Below the pieces are notes generated by a model, which ran no database searches, had not been told where the DNA came from, and saw only the letters and a list, made by a program, of their open reading frames with translations. A stretch of 64,000 nucleotides of DNA from Gamsiella multidivaricata. Lineage: Eukaryota > Mortierellomycota > Mortierellomycetes > Mortierellales > Mortierellaceae. The DNA lies in NCBI RefSeq assembly GCF_025024155.1, contig NW_026251721.1, forward strand, positions 124,001 to 188,000. The letters are read 5' to 3'. The translations under genes were made by a program, and so were the position numbers. Below are positions 50,221 through 60,803 of the stretch, piece by piece (position 1 is the first letter of the stretch; every line of letters begins with the position of its first letter).

Positions 50221-50715
50221 CTCTGGTACTGGTACGTTAATTCTCGATTCTGCTTTGTGAGTGTTCGATAGTACTAACGGCTGCTGTGCTTCATGTACCC
50301 GGATTAGCAGCGGCAACGACGAAGCTTTTCTGGTTCTCAGACTTGGCGACATTCTCTGAGGTCATGCCGGAAGTCGCTGCAGCAGCACCATTTCAGAGCT
50401 GGTCTCTACATTACTTGCAGCACGTTGTCAGTTCTCTCACTCTTGCGCCCCTTGGAATGGACAAGACTGTACTCAAGGAGGTAAACCCTGTGTCCGTCCG
50501 TACGGAGACCGCCAGTGAGGACGTACTTTTTTCAGACTTGATGAAGTGGGATGTCATCCAGCGAGGGCAGCATGTCCGTGAGAGCTTACCTTTATCTCCC
50601 CTTCGCTGCATTGTACGAATCCGAACCTGGCTCTGAGCTGTCAATGATCTCTTGGCTCTTCTGTAACGCTCTCGCTGCTCCTTGGTCTATGCCGCCAAGC
50701 AGTTCGAACAGAGAC

Positions 50716-50737
50716 GGGGGGGGGGGGGGGGGGGGTC
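50716..50737. repeat. Poly-G tract (22 nt)
   Basis: Run of 22 G on the + strand, in a coding-like stretch. Length-uncertain homopolymer; a second run of 10 G is at 50794-50803. Confidence 0.85.
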
Positions 50738-50793
50738 CTCGCTGTCTGGATTAACAAGGCACATTTGTCGTTTATAGCTGATATTGTCCTTGT

Positions 50794-50803
50794 GGGGGGG
50801 GGG
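50794..50803. repeat. Poly-G tract (10 nt)
   Basis: Second G run, 56 nt after the first; both break otherwise open frames. Confidence 0.85.
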
Positions 50804-52505
50804 AGATAAAACAGATCGTCTGACGAGCCTGCGGCCCTTTGCCTCGCTTATGTTTGTTTACCTAAATCCCTCATCAGCCAACGCTGCATCTTCTTCCATC
50901 ATGCATCTCGAAGAATCGCATCGTGAAGTATTCTCTCAGCAATGGTTGTTTGATAAAGGCGTCGGTGGTTAGGTGCAAGGAGAGAGGAGCACGCAGGTCA
51001 AAGTTTTGTCTTGTAAACCCATCTTGTCTTTAGGCCCGCTATCCACAACAATGATCATAGGACAGGATACAGCAATCAACCTACCCTTCATTTCCACCTT
51101 CCGCTCATGTCCAGGCCCCTCGTAATGAGAGAAAAAGATGTCTTGACTAAGTCTGAACTTCACAGCGTCGACGGCGAGCGCTTCGCAATAGCTTCCCCAT
51201 CCTCTATTGCTTCTTGCGAGGGCCACGCTCTCGTACGACGTTGAGAGTGGCGTACTCGTCCTTAGAAAGGGTTCCTGATACTATCCACGTCTTCAATGCG
51301 ACGTTTGCTCCGTCAATGCAAGGATGGGATTAAGCGCCGAAGTGTGCTGTGCTGTGCTTCAGACGCGTAAACAACGGCATATTTAAACGCCAGTGATTGG
51401 CCGAAAAATAATCGTGTCTATATTACTTTTTTCTTCATGCTATGCCAGTGTCCAATGGGTCTTCAACTGATTCCACATAGAGCGGTGCAGGTTATTTCGA
51501 CTCTCATACTGTTCATAGTCTCTTTAGACCCAGTTGGTGCTCCAGTCACTCATTCGATTCTTCATTGAGTACTCTCTTCAGATGCTTTCGATGGGCGCAT
51601 ATGACGAATGAGCCTACAGCAGGAGCAAAGTACACTCTTTCAACACCCCTCTCCGCTTCTCTAAAATATCCACCATGGGTATAGAGGATCGTCAATTGAT
51701 GATCATAGCCATCATTTTCTGCTACAGAGGCGATACTGTTGGGTTACTGCTTACTATCTGATTTTTGCCTATTGTCGATGCTAGTCATGGTATGCCGGAG
51801 GAGACACAGTAAAGCGAGGCAAATAAGAGCAGGAGATGGATCATTCTACATGCCAGGATCGAGTGAGGCCGGGTTGAAGAACCCATTCCTAGGAGAGCCA
51901 AGAGCAGCCCGACAGACTACCGCCCCTTATCTGCAGGGGGTTAATTTAGGGAAGATGAAAAAGGATTATCGATGAAATGAAGACGACCTTCAAGAACATG
52001 AAAAAGGGAGCCTACACGCAACAGTCAAGTTTCTAAAGGATGCCCTCCCCTTAGCCGAGGAAGAGACCGCCAGATGGTACTTCTCTATTGTAACTTTCCT
52101 ATTGCAGGCTGCAAACCCTACTTTAATTCAATGCAAGTTTGGCTACAGCATCCTTTGCCTTTCTCCTTACTATCCCGAACTGAAATCTTATCGAGGAAGC
52201 CTAGGAGGTAGCGAAGGTTTATGTGGTCTTCCACTACGACGGATCCGGCTTCCGGATTATCAAAGAGTTGATCTTTAAGGGTATGAAGGAAGTAGGTCTG
52301 AAATAGCCGATCCTGGTGGCACTAGCTCGAGGAGCTGAAAGAGGAGTGGAAGGAAAGCGAGCTTCGTTATGAAGATGAATTCGCTATGGATAACATGGAA
52401 ATAGATGCATGAAATAACGTACAAATACCGATGCTTCTTCTACATACATACACATAGTGTACAGGTACAGATCTACATTTATTGACACACACAAAATTGC
52501 CCATG

Positions 52506-55186
52506 CTATGCCTTGACGCGTTTCCGGGATGGTTCTCCATTCAGATCATGACCGTCCTTATCGTCTTCTGTCGCTCGGGCATGCACCTGCACCTGCACCT
52601 GTTGCTGCTGCTGGTGTTGGTGTTGGTGTTGGTGCTGTTGTTGTTGCTGCTGCTGCTGCAACAGGTGAAGTCTTTGCTGATGCTGTTGCTGTTGCTGTTG
52701 CTGTTGTTGTTGCTCGTGGAACTGCTGGAGCTGCGTGAATGCTGGGTTCATCTCCAAGGTATGCATTCTCACGGCGTCATCCAATATGTTCAGGGGTATT
52801 GACGAAGATGCTGCATGGGATACCGCGACCGTACCAGAGAATACAGGCGAGGCGTTTGCTCCTGTCATGGGTGTGCCGGTCACTGTATTAGGCCCTGAAA
52901 GCGCGTTCAAGTTCATGGCTGCGGTCACCGCTGCTTCAGCATTCGCATCCACTTGGGCCTGAATCTGAGCCTGAGCCTGAGCTTGAGCTTGAGCATGCGC
53001 TTGTGCCTGCGCTTGTGCCTGTGCTTGTGCCTGAGCCTGTACTTGTGCACGTACTCGGGCTGCTTCGACAAGTGCTTGCGTTGGCAACGAGGACGACTCT
53101 AGACTGCCATTACTACTGCTTCCTTTGTTATGGCTATGACCAACTGCCAACTGCGTTCCACTCGTGTCCAAGCCCTGTATATTTGCGCCTCCTCCTGCAA
53201 CAGCGGTCATATTCACGGAAGACGCGCTGAGTGAACGGCTGTGGCTAGATCCAGCATGACTTGACTGCCTACTGTGATGAAGATAGCTGTTCTGATGGTG
53301 ATGAATGGCCGCATCCCCTGACATGGATAGATGGGCTATGCCGGCATTTCGTAGAGTCGGCTGGGGTGTCAAAAGTGGTGATGCCGTAGCGGACATAGGA
53401 TGCGAAGATGTTGGGGTAGATGGCGCTGTCACGCTGGCAGAAACCGCGATTGAATGCGAATGAGCAGCGGAGAGCGGAAGGGTAGGTGCAACAGTTGGGA
53501 TTGCCGTCGATACTTGGGCTGTGGAAGACTGATTGGGTATCATCTTGGTTGGTCCCTCTGTGCTTGGCACTTGGATTGAATTTGCATTAGAGCCTTGCCG
53601 ACTATGGCCATTTCGATGTAACTGCAATAAACTGGAAGTCGAGGACGAGACTGCAGTTGTGAGCCCATGAGAAATCCCCTCCATTGCTGATGACCCAGTG
53701 GCGGCGCCTGGTAAATTACGATGGCGGGTAAATGAGGGCTGCTGTGTTTTTTGCGATTGTGATTGTGATTGCTGTTGCTGTTGTTGAGGCTGCGTCTGCT
53801 GAGAAGGAAGTGGCTGCGGCTGAGATGAAGCTGGGTTGGGGTTGTAGTTGGAGGGCAAGCTTCCTACAACATCGGCGATGGCAGCTGCAGTAGCTGCATC
53901 GGGCCCGCTCGATCCTGCTGCATTCCGGTCGGCTCCAATGATCGGTATCTGATAAGACTGCAAAGTGACATGTATCACATCCATAAACGCCTTCATAACG
54001 TTCTGTTGAAGTTCCCACGGTACATGGTTCATCTGGGCTTTAATGTCATCCCAGGTAATCTCCCTTTGCGGTAAGCTTTGAAGAGGTCGATGGGCATCTG
54101 GTCCCTCTGTTGCAAGTCCAGGAATCACATCGCTCGGAAGAGGCACCAGGGCATTGCGAGAGGGCTGAAGTCCTGACAGCGATACCGAAGGCATAGTTGA
54201 AACACGTCCAGATGCAACGGCGGAGCCTTGTGGAAGAAATCCAGACATCCCATAGTCTGTAAGGGTGCCATTGTTATTAGCAACAACTTTTGCGGTAGAA
54301 TCCTTGCTCGGAGCACTTTTCCCTTCAGTCGTCTTGTTGGTTATGTCTGCTCCTGTCGATATCTTGGTTATTCCAGCAACAGTGGAAATTGACACGTTGG
54401 CTCGAGGGCGAGATGATTGAGAACGTGGGGTTGATGCACTGGATGTCTTGAACTTTGATGCGGCCACTTTAGATTCCGGTTTCATTGATTTTGTCCCCAA
54501 AGGGTCGATGTCGATGAGTGGCTGAAGTGGGTGGTTGTGCTCCAGGTTCACTTTTGTGAAACGCCCGCGTTTCCCATCCCGATTTCCACGCTTCTTTGAA
54601 AATCCAACCGAGATCATCCACGGACAGCCGCAGCGCTTCGTTCGAATCCCTACATCTGGTGCCCTCTTGGTTGATCCCAGGTAGGCGCCTTGTCTTTCGC
54701 ACGCCAAATCTTTCTAATATTCATGCGATCACAGTATGCCAGTGTAATGCATTAGCCACGGCAACCATATATCCGCAACTATCTGTAATGGTCATGAAGG
54801 GAGACTGCATACCTGAACCACATTCCCGAGCTTATCCTTTGTCGTCCGCTTCACAATAACAACAGTATTAACACTTCGGGCATAGCGTTCTGCAGCTATC
54901 TGCGCTGCCTCCAGTGTCTCGAACTCCTGTTCCTGATTCGGCACTATAATCTCCTCTTTTACCGAGTCCAACCTTGATTCCGCGGAGGGCTGTGCCTGCT
55001 GTGGATCCTGTTGCTGGAGACGTCGCTGTTCTTGATCCTGTAGCTCTTTCAGCTGACGGTGTTGTTCCTCCTGCTGTTGTTGTTGATGCTGCTGAACCTG
55101 CTGCTGTGCTTGTTGCTGCATTAATAAAAATTGCTGCTGTTGTTGGACTTGCTGGACTTGTTGGGCCTGATGCGCTTGTTGCTGTG

Positions 55187-55220
<34 letters not shown>

Positions 55221-55682
55221 ATGATGCTGTTGCTGTTGCTGCAGTAATTGACTTGTAGGTGTTGGAACGCCCGGTAAATGAGAGATGGCCAGGCCAAAGG
55301 TCCCTCCAGCAACCTGGACACCCGTTGTACCATTAACAGCTGTTCCTTCTGAAACGGATCCGATCACAGGTGCGTTGTTTCCTCCGCTGACGACTCCTGT
55401 AGTAGACAACGCCTGTTGCTGTGATCCTTGACCTTGGATGGACAACGAGTGGTGAGAATGGTGATGCAATGGTTGCTGCTGCTGTTGTGTAAGAGCCTGG
55501 GCTTGAGATTGCGTCTGTGGAAGGGACCCTTGGATATCTTCTGACGTCATGGCAGGATGTTGTGACTTCTCGGGTCCTCTCACTCCAAGATTCGCCACTG
55601 TCGCCAACACCCCTGATGCTCCACTGTTGGTGCTCATGTTGGCCAAGATACGGCTGCTGTCGCTCAGATCGCGCTCGGCCAT
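52506..55682 (-). CDS. FAR1-type DNA-binding domain protein with long Gln/Ala-rich tail
   Basis: Exons 55682-54813 and 54713-52506 give 1025 residues, joining in phase 0. Residues 1-235 are Gln/His/Ser-rich. A FAR1/WRKY-GCM1-like module spans about 250-353: EFETLEAAQIAAERYARS, IVKRTTKDKLGNV, then after the intron KDLACERQGAY, TKRCGCPW and NLEHNHPL, giving the Cys, CxC and HxH metal ligands expected of that fold. The rest (about 355-1025) is Ser/Thr/Ala/Gln-rich, with AQ dipeptide repeats near 850-885 and Gln/His runs near the end. No MULE transposase or SWIM domain follows, unlike plant FAR1/FHY3 or Mutator elements. The protein probably acts as a nuclear DNA-binding regulator derived from a Mutator-type element. 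The homology calls are by pattern and were not searched. Confidence 0.85.
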
Positions 55683-56356
55683 GATGTCTCAATATGCGCT
55701 GTACCTTGCTGGGGTTCTGAGCAATTGATAATTGGTGTCGAAGAGCGTGACGGTATGACGGCTGCAGGGCACTCAAACGTTCCGTTGCTAAATTGAATGC
55801 GCCTAAAGTGATATAACACGGGGGCGATAGGTCAGATTGGAAACTAGGGTGCTTTCTGCAGGTAATAAGGACATTGTCGTTCACCGTAGAATATCACTCG
55901 TAGAATATAAGTGGCGCAAAGACGACAGCTCGGTGGGGAATAACGCCTTGGTGCATTGGAATAGGGGCTGCGATTGGGTGCGTGCATGAGGTAGAGACTC
56001 ACCTGTGATGATCCGTTGGCTATTACGCGCCTGTGATGGTGCCGGTAGTCCAGTTTTCGATCGCTTGCTAGTCCGCGGTTGGAATGAAGTCTACCGTTCC
56101 TGTAAATCGTGAATGCAAGAAAGACGTACAGAGAAAAAGGGTACGGGTGTCGACGCTATCCAAAGAGCCAGCCGAAGGGTCCTTTAAATGAGCACATCTA
56201 AGCCACTGTCTGGGCTGTCCATGACTCCATCGGCAATGCGCGCAATGACGATAAGAAGGGGCCTGGAACCGAGCTTTTTTTTATTTTTAAAAAATTATGA
56301 CATGGCGCCCTTGATGCCACACCGGATAGCTACAGTCGCATATCCACGTAGCTCAC
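55683..56356. other. Intergenic region, Tup1 3' end to the FAR1-type gene
   Basis: 674 nt between the Tup1 stop and the FAR1-type start, both minus. It holds a T/A-rich run near 56275-56297 and no recognised gene. Confidence 0.4.
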
Positions 56357-59300
56357 TCAATCTTGCGTTGATTCGTAACTCCAGACTCGGGCTCGGGTAT
56401 CTCCAGAGCCAGTTGCAAAGTACGTTCCTGCAGGGCTCAATGCGACAGAGATGACTATGAAGATAAAGAGACAGAACGAATGAAATGGTCAATCTATAAT
56501 TCACACTGCAGAAAAACACACATCCAAAAAGAAGACTCAAGAGCATCGGTCCTTACCAGAGTTTTTGTGGCCCTGCAACATAAACTGAACAGCTGTCGAA
56601 TCGGGATCCCAAAACTGAACTCCTCTGTCCTTCGATCCAGACACGACCCATTTGCCATCAGGCGATACAGCAACGGAAAGCACAAAGTCCTACGGCAGCA
56701 AAGAACGATGAAAGCGAAAAAAAAAGGCAGACAGATGAGAGCCCTGATAGAGAGGCAGGTCATTTGTTTCCCACGGAATGTAGCCAGTATCGTTACCTTA
56801 TGTCCATTAAATGTCGCCTTGCAAGTGCTTCCTCGAGGTCCGTTTTGGCCTCCCCGTCCAGTGAAATTCAGATCCCAAGCTTTCAAGGTGCGATCCAAGC
56901 TACCGGAGACGAGTGTCTTGCCATCTGGCGCAAAGGCAACGCTATAGACAGAGTCCTTGTGTCCCTCTAGTTTTTCCAATAGCTGTCCGGTGTGAGTGTC
57001 CCAAACGCGCACCATCCGATCCAATGATCCAGCGGCAACGAGACGGCCATCGGGAGAGATGGCAACTGATGTCACTCCAGCATCCTTCGTGTCCACGTCG
57101 CCTACGGTCAGAACATACAGGCACTTTCCAGTTTCCATATCCCAGATGCGCGCAGTTTGATCTCCCGATCCAGATACAATGATCCTTCCGTCTCTAGAGA
57201 AATCGAGCGAGTAAATATCTTGCTCGTGGCCCTTCAAGACCATACGAATTTTTTTGCGACCGATCTCCCAAATCTACCAGCCAAAGGAAGCGAAACAGGT
57301 CAGCCCAACCTGCAATGTTGTTTGCGCTCAAGTAGAAAAATCGAAGCATTTGTGCCACTCACTCTAATTTGTTTGTCCTCTGCACCCGTGGCGAGATATT
57401 TGCCATCAGGGCTGAAGCATACTGAGCGAATATAAAGATCATCCTTTCCTGCAGTATCATCAGCAAGGACACTAAAGATTGATACCACGGGTATGAAAAT
57501 TATTAGCACAGAGTATATTTACTCTGCATACCGCTGCAGCAAGTTCGGACATTCTACGATTCTTACCACACGCTCTGTCCGGTTTGGATGTCGAAAATCT
57601 GGGCACTTCGATTGCATCCAGTGGCGAGATATTTGCCGTCCGCGCTGAACCGGACGCAGCAAACAACGCTACGTAATCGCATATGAACAGATATCAGCTG
57701 TAAGCCTTCTATTCCTTGACAAATGTTAAAATATCTATATAAAAGATAAAAATAAAAACCTCACAGCAATGTTACACGTACCTCATGTGTTCCATTGTGT
57801 GGACGAGATCGACTTTCAGCAGCTGGGGAACCTTGGGGTTTGAACTAAATAGTCGAGGACGATCGCATATGGTTAATAGGTATAACATGATGAGACTTGA
57901 GCCATGCGATCGTGTAGCAATTCCTTCCTTGGACGCACATTGCAAACCAGTCTGGACCTTCACGCTTCAACTGAGGTGGAACATTGTCAGGATCGTCACT
58001 CCAGATTGCTGATCCAGAGACCCTTGCAGTGCGGCCCGTAGTTGATGATGTTGAGGGTCCTGCACCAGTTTTACGTTTATTGGACGGCGTTTGTGATTCA
58101 TCCTTTATCGGGACGTATGACGCACTCTAAAGAAGACAGGTTAGGTTAGGCGCAAAACTCAAGAGGTTAACATCCCAATATCAGCAATCGATTATTGATA
58201 CACACCGGCGGGCCTACATATACCGTCGTGTTTGCAGTACCTTTCCCGTCTTTCCTGGCTGCTTTGGGCCACCTGGGGGCGCAGATGCATTGTAAGAAGG
58301 ACCCATTCCTGGAGGCATCTGGCCCTGTCCATTGAGGTTAGCGTGAGGGTTAGGCGACATGTTCCCGTACATTGTACCTGGCGGAGGAAGCTCGCCTTCT
58401 GTCTTGAAACGCGGACCATCACTTTCTGTCTTGAACCGCTTTGATTGTGGCTGACCTTGACCCTGCTGCTGTGGCAGTCCGCCGCTCCCATTCAAATATG
58501 GCGAATGGGGCCCGGGGCCTCCAGGAGGCACGTTAGGTCCTCCGTGGCCACCAGGCGTACCATATGGATGCTGCTGTTGCTGTTGCATGTGCTGTGGGTG
58601 ATGTTGCTGTTGTTGCTGTGGGACCTGCTGCATGTGTGGTTGCTGTGATTGGTTTGACTGCTGTTGTTGCTGAGATGGAGGGACCTGTTGTTGCTGTTGT
58701 TGGCCTGGGTGTTGCTGGGGATGTTGCTGCTGCTGTGATGGATCAACCATCTGAGGTGGCGCGACCAAGCCTGGACCTCCGGGGCCGCCGCTAATAATTC
58801 CGCCAAACAAATTCGAGTGACCCTGCCCAATGTTTGGTGGAGGCGGCTGCGCATGTGCGTGAGGATGAGGTGGCTGGACAACACCACCACGCTGCTCCAC
58901 TTCGCGCCGTAACCGAACCACTTCCTCCTCCCATCTAGAGAGACGAAAGGAGATAATAGGTCAGTCACTTGAGTTGATCTTAATGCGAATAGTCGATCGC
59001 GCCTCATCGACTTAATGTTCTCCTTACATATGGTACTGGGTTTTCATTGCCTCGTGCCTCCTCTCGAGCTCATAAAGGGTCCTGCGGAACGCATCCATCT
59101 CTTGTATCTGGCTGTTAACTAGCAAGATAATATAAACATAACAAAAAATAAAAAATAAAAAGCCGTTAGATTCGACACTGTGTACCAAACGCTGATCGAC
59201 ATGTAATGCAACGAATCGAGGTATGGGATGACATACTCTTATGCTCGCACTCGTCTCTTTGTGCCTTGGCCACCATGGCTTCATGACTGAGGCTTTCGAA

Positions 59301-59384
59301 CTCTTGCTTAATCAAGTCGAGCCACTCGGGCACGCCTGCACTACGACCAGGCACCATCGGACGATGGTTGTATATTCCAGACAT
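56357..59384 (-). CDS. TUP1: Tup1 general corepressor
   Basis: WD-repeat corepressor that partners Cyc8/Ssn6 and represses many genes. Ten exons, 59384-59237, 59118-59028, 58934-58241, 58126-57939, 57844-57782, 57668-57567, 57471-57363, 57273-56797, 56689-56557 and 56454-56357, give 700 residues (yeast 713). The N-terminal tetramerisation helix includes [17 protein letters not shown] and [20 protein letters not shown] long Gln/Pro/Gly linker follows. [10 protein letters not shown] and [19 protein letters not shown] open the WD domain, which has the usual repeats such as [34 protein letters not shown] and [14 protein letters not shown] before the end. The short exons of 63-109 nt carry the start of the propeller. 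It lies in tandem with the FAR1-type gene. Confidence 0.96.
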
Positions 59385-60803
59385 TTGCTGTTGTGCCCTA
59401 ATGGAAGCCAGATCAAAAAGACTGGTCAGTCTCGATGGTATATTTATTGTGCGGGCTAATCCTGATAGGCAAAAAAAAAGCAGGTGTGACCCCTCGACTT
59501 ATGACGCGCAGGGGCGCACGCACGGACTTTTTTTATGTGGATGCCGATGTTGACATGCGCGGTGGGATGGTTCGGTGGGAGGATTTACATTGGATTATTG
59601 GTAAACAGTAAACAGTGGAAAGAAGAAGGGAAGGGAAGAAAAGGGAAGGAAGAAGTGGGATAAAACAATAAGAAAAGAAAACACGCAGAAACACGCACAG
59701 ATACGCACACACCCTTTGATAGATGCGTTGCGCGCTATGCATTTTGTGCATCTACATTTGTCGCCGACCAGTGGTGGTAAATTATGCGGTATGTGTGAGC
59801 AGGGGATGTGCGGAAGTGAATGTCCATGTACAGGGTGTATGGAGTGTCCGCCACGGGTGCTTATGCGCACAGGGAGCACTGCGCGTTGCCTTTTCGGATA
59901 AGAAATAGTCGGATAAATGATGTTGACACAGGAAGACGTGCAGTGGAGAGATGGAGTGACAGTAAACTCGACAACTGTTCTTTTTAGACCCAGAGCCATA
60001 GGTGAAGGGGAAAGGGTGTCGTTTGACATACCTGTCTTCCTTGGAGGATCAGACGACAATAAATAAGGATGGAATGGCTGCACTCTCACTCAACAATGGT
60101 GGGGCAGATGAGAGGCAAATAATAATAATAATAATAATAATAAAAAGGACGGGAAGGGTGCTTCTGCCGTTGCGTCGGGATGATCGAAAAATAAGGACCA
60201 AGGGCGATTGATTACGATGAGAGCACGACGTCTGCAGATGTACACACGCACGCACGTACACCACACACACACACAAGTGTTTCTTGGATGGAAAAGGACG
60301 AGCGAGTGGAGCACAAAAGCAGAATGGGGAAATGGGGAGGGGAGGGGAGGGGAGGATGAATGAGGCTGCCTGTGATCGGATGAATGGATGAATGGATCGG
60401 CGGATCGATGGATCGAATGGGCGGATGGGAGGGAGGGAGGAGGAAGGAGAGAGGGGAGGATGATGAGAGGAAAGAGGGAAAGGGAAGGCGTGAAAAAAAA
60501 GGGAGAATAAGAGTACTTGATGATGCCACGCACAACCCCACGTTCCGCCACCATACCTATTTTCTTTTGAGTTCACACTGGCAAACCACAGCTTCCAATG
60601 GCTGGAGCTGGAAATGAATTGAAAGAGCAAAGAAGCAGTGCATGCAACCCATGTTCACGTCCATAACTCATCTTATTTCACTCGCGAATAGCCTATCGAT
60701 AATGCATCGATACATCAACACATCCTTCAAACTGTCTCGCTCTCTGGTCGGTATCGCAAAAATAACGCGCTATGCTTGTTCATGGGCGCAATAACATTCC
60801 GCA
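59385..60803. other. Upstream region of Tup1
   Basis: 1.4 kb with no recognised gene, between the stop of the GRF/RING protein gene and the Tup1 start. It holds an AAT/TAA repeat at about 60119-60143 and GGAT/GGGA-rich purine tracts at 60335-60480 (C/T-rich on the transcribed strand). Confidence 0.45.
60119..60143. repeat. AAT microsatellite
   Basis: About eight AAT units in non-coding sequence upstream of Tup1. Confidence 0.8.

Larger units (their letters stand above)
50220..52412 (+). pseudogene. Decayed coding region(s), unrecognised family
   Basis: Several protein-like stretches lie in different frames on +. At 50232-50307 there is an intron-like 76-nt segment with GTACGT, a perfect TACTAAC branch site (50272-50278) and TTAG. 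Downstream lie a 100-codon frame (50308-50636), then in other frames the pieces YLYLPFAALYESEPG and VLAVWINKAHLSFIADIVLVG, and LTSLRPFASLMFVYLNPSS. Two poly-G runs (22 and 10 nt) fall between these pieces. Near 52.0-52.4 kb more pieces follow: ETARWYFSIVTFLLQAANP, VYVVFHYDGSGFRIIKEL before a stop, and an acidic end, LRYEDEFAMDNMEIDA. I cannot assemble one intact protein. It could be one old gene with frameshifts, two genes, or errors at the G runs. Confidence 0.3.

Noticed and set aside
50969..51226. 86-codon minus-strand frame and an overlapping 38-codon frame ending GPRKKQ
   Set aside because: Looks protein-like but too short, overlapping and without homology that I can name; kept as part of the decayed region.
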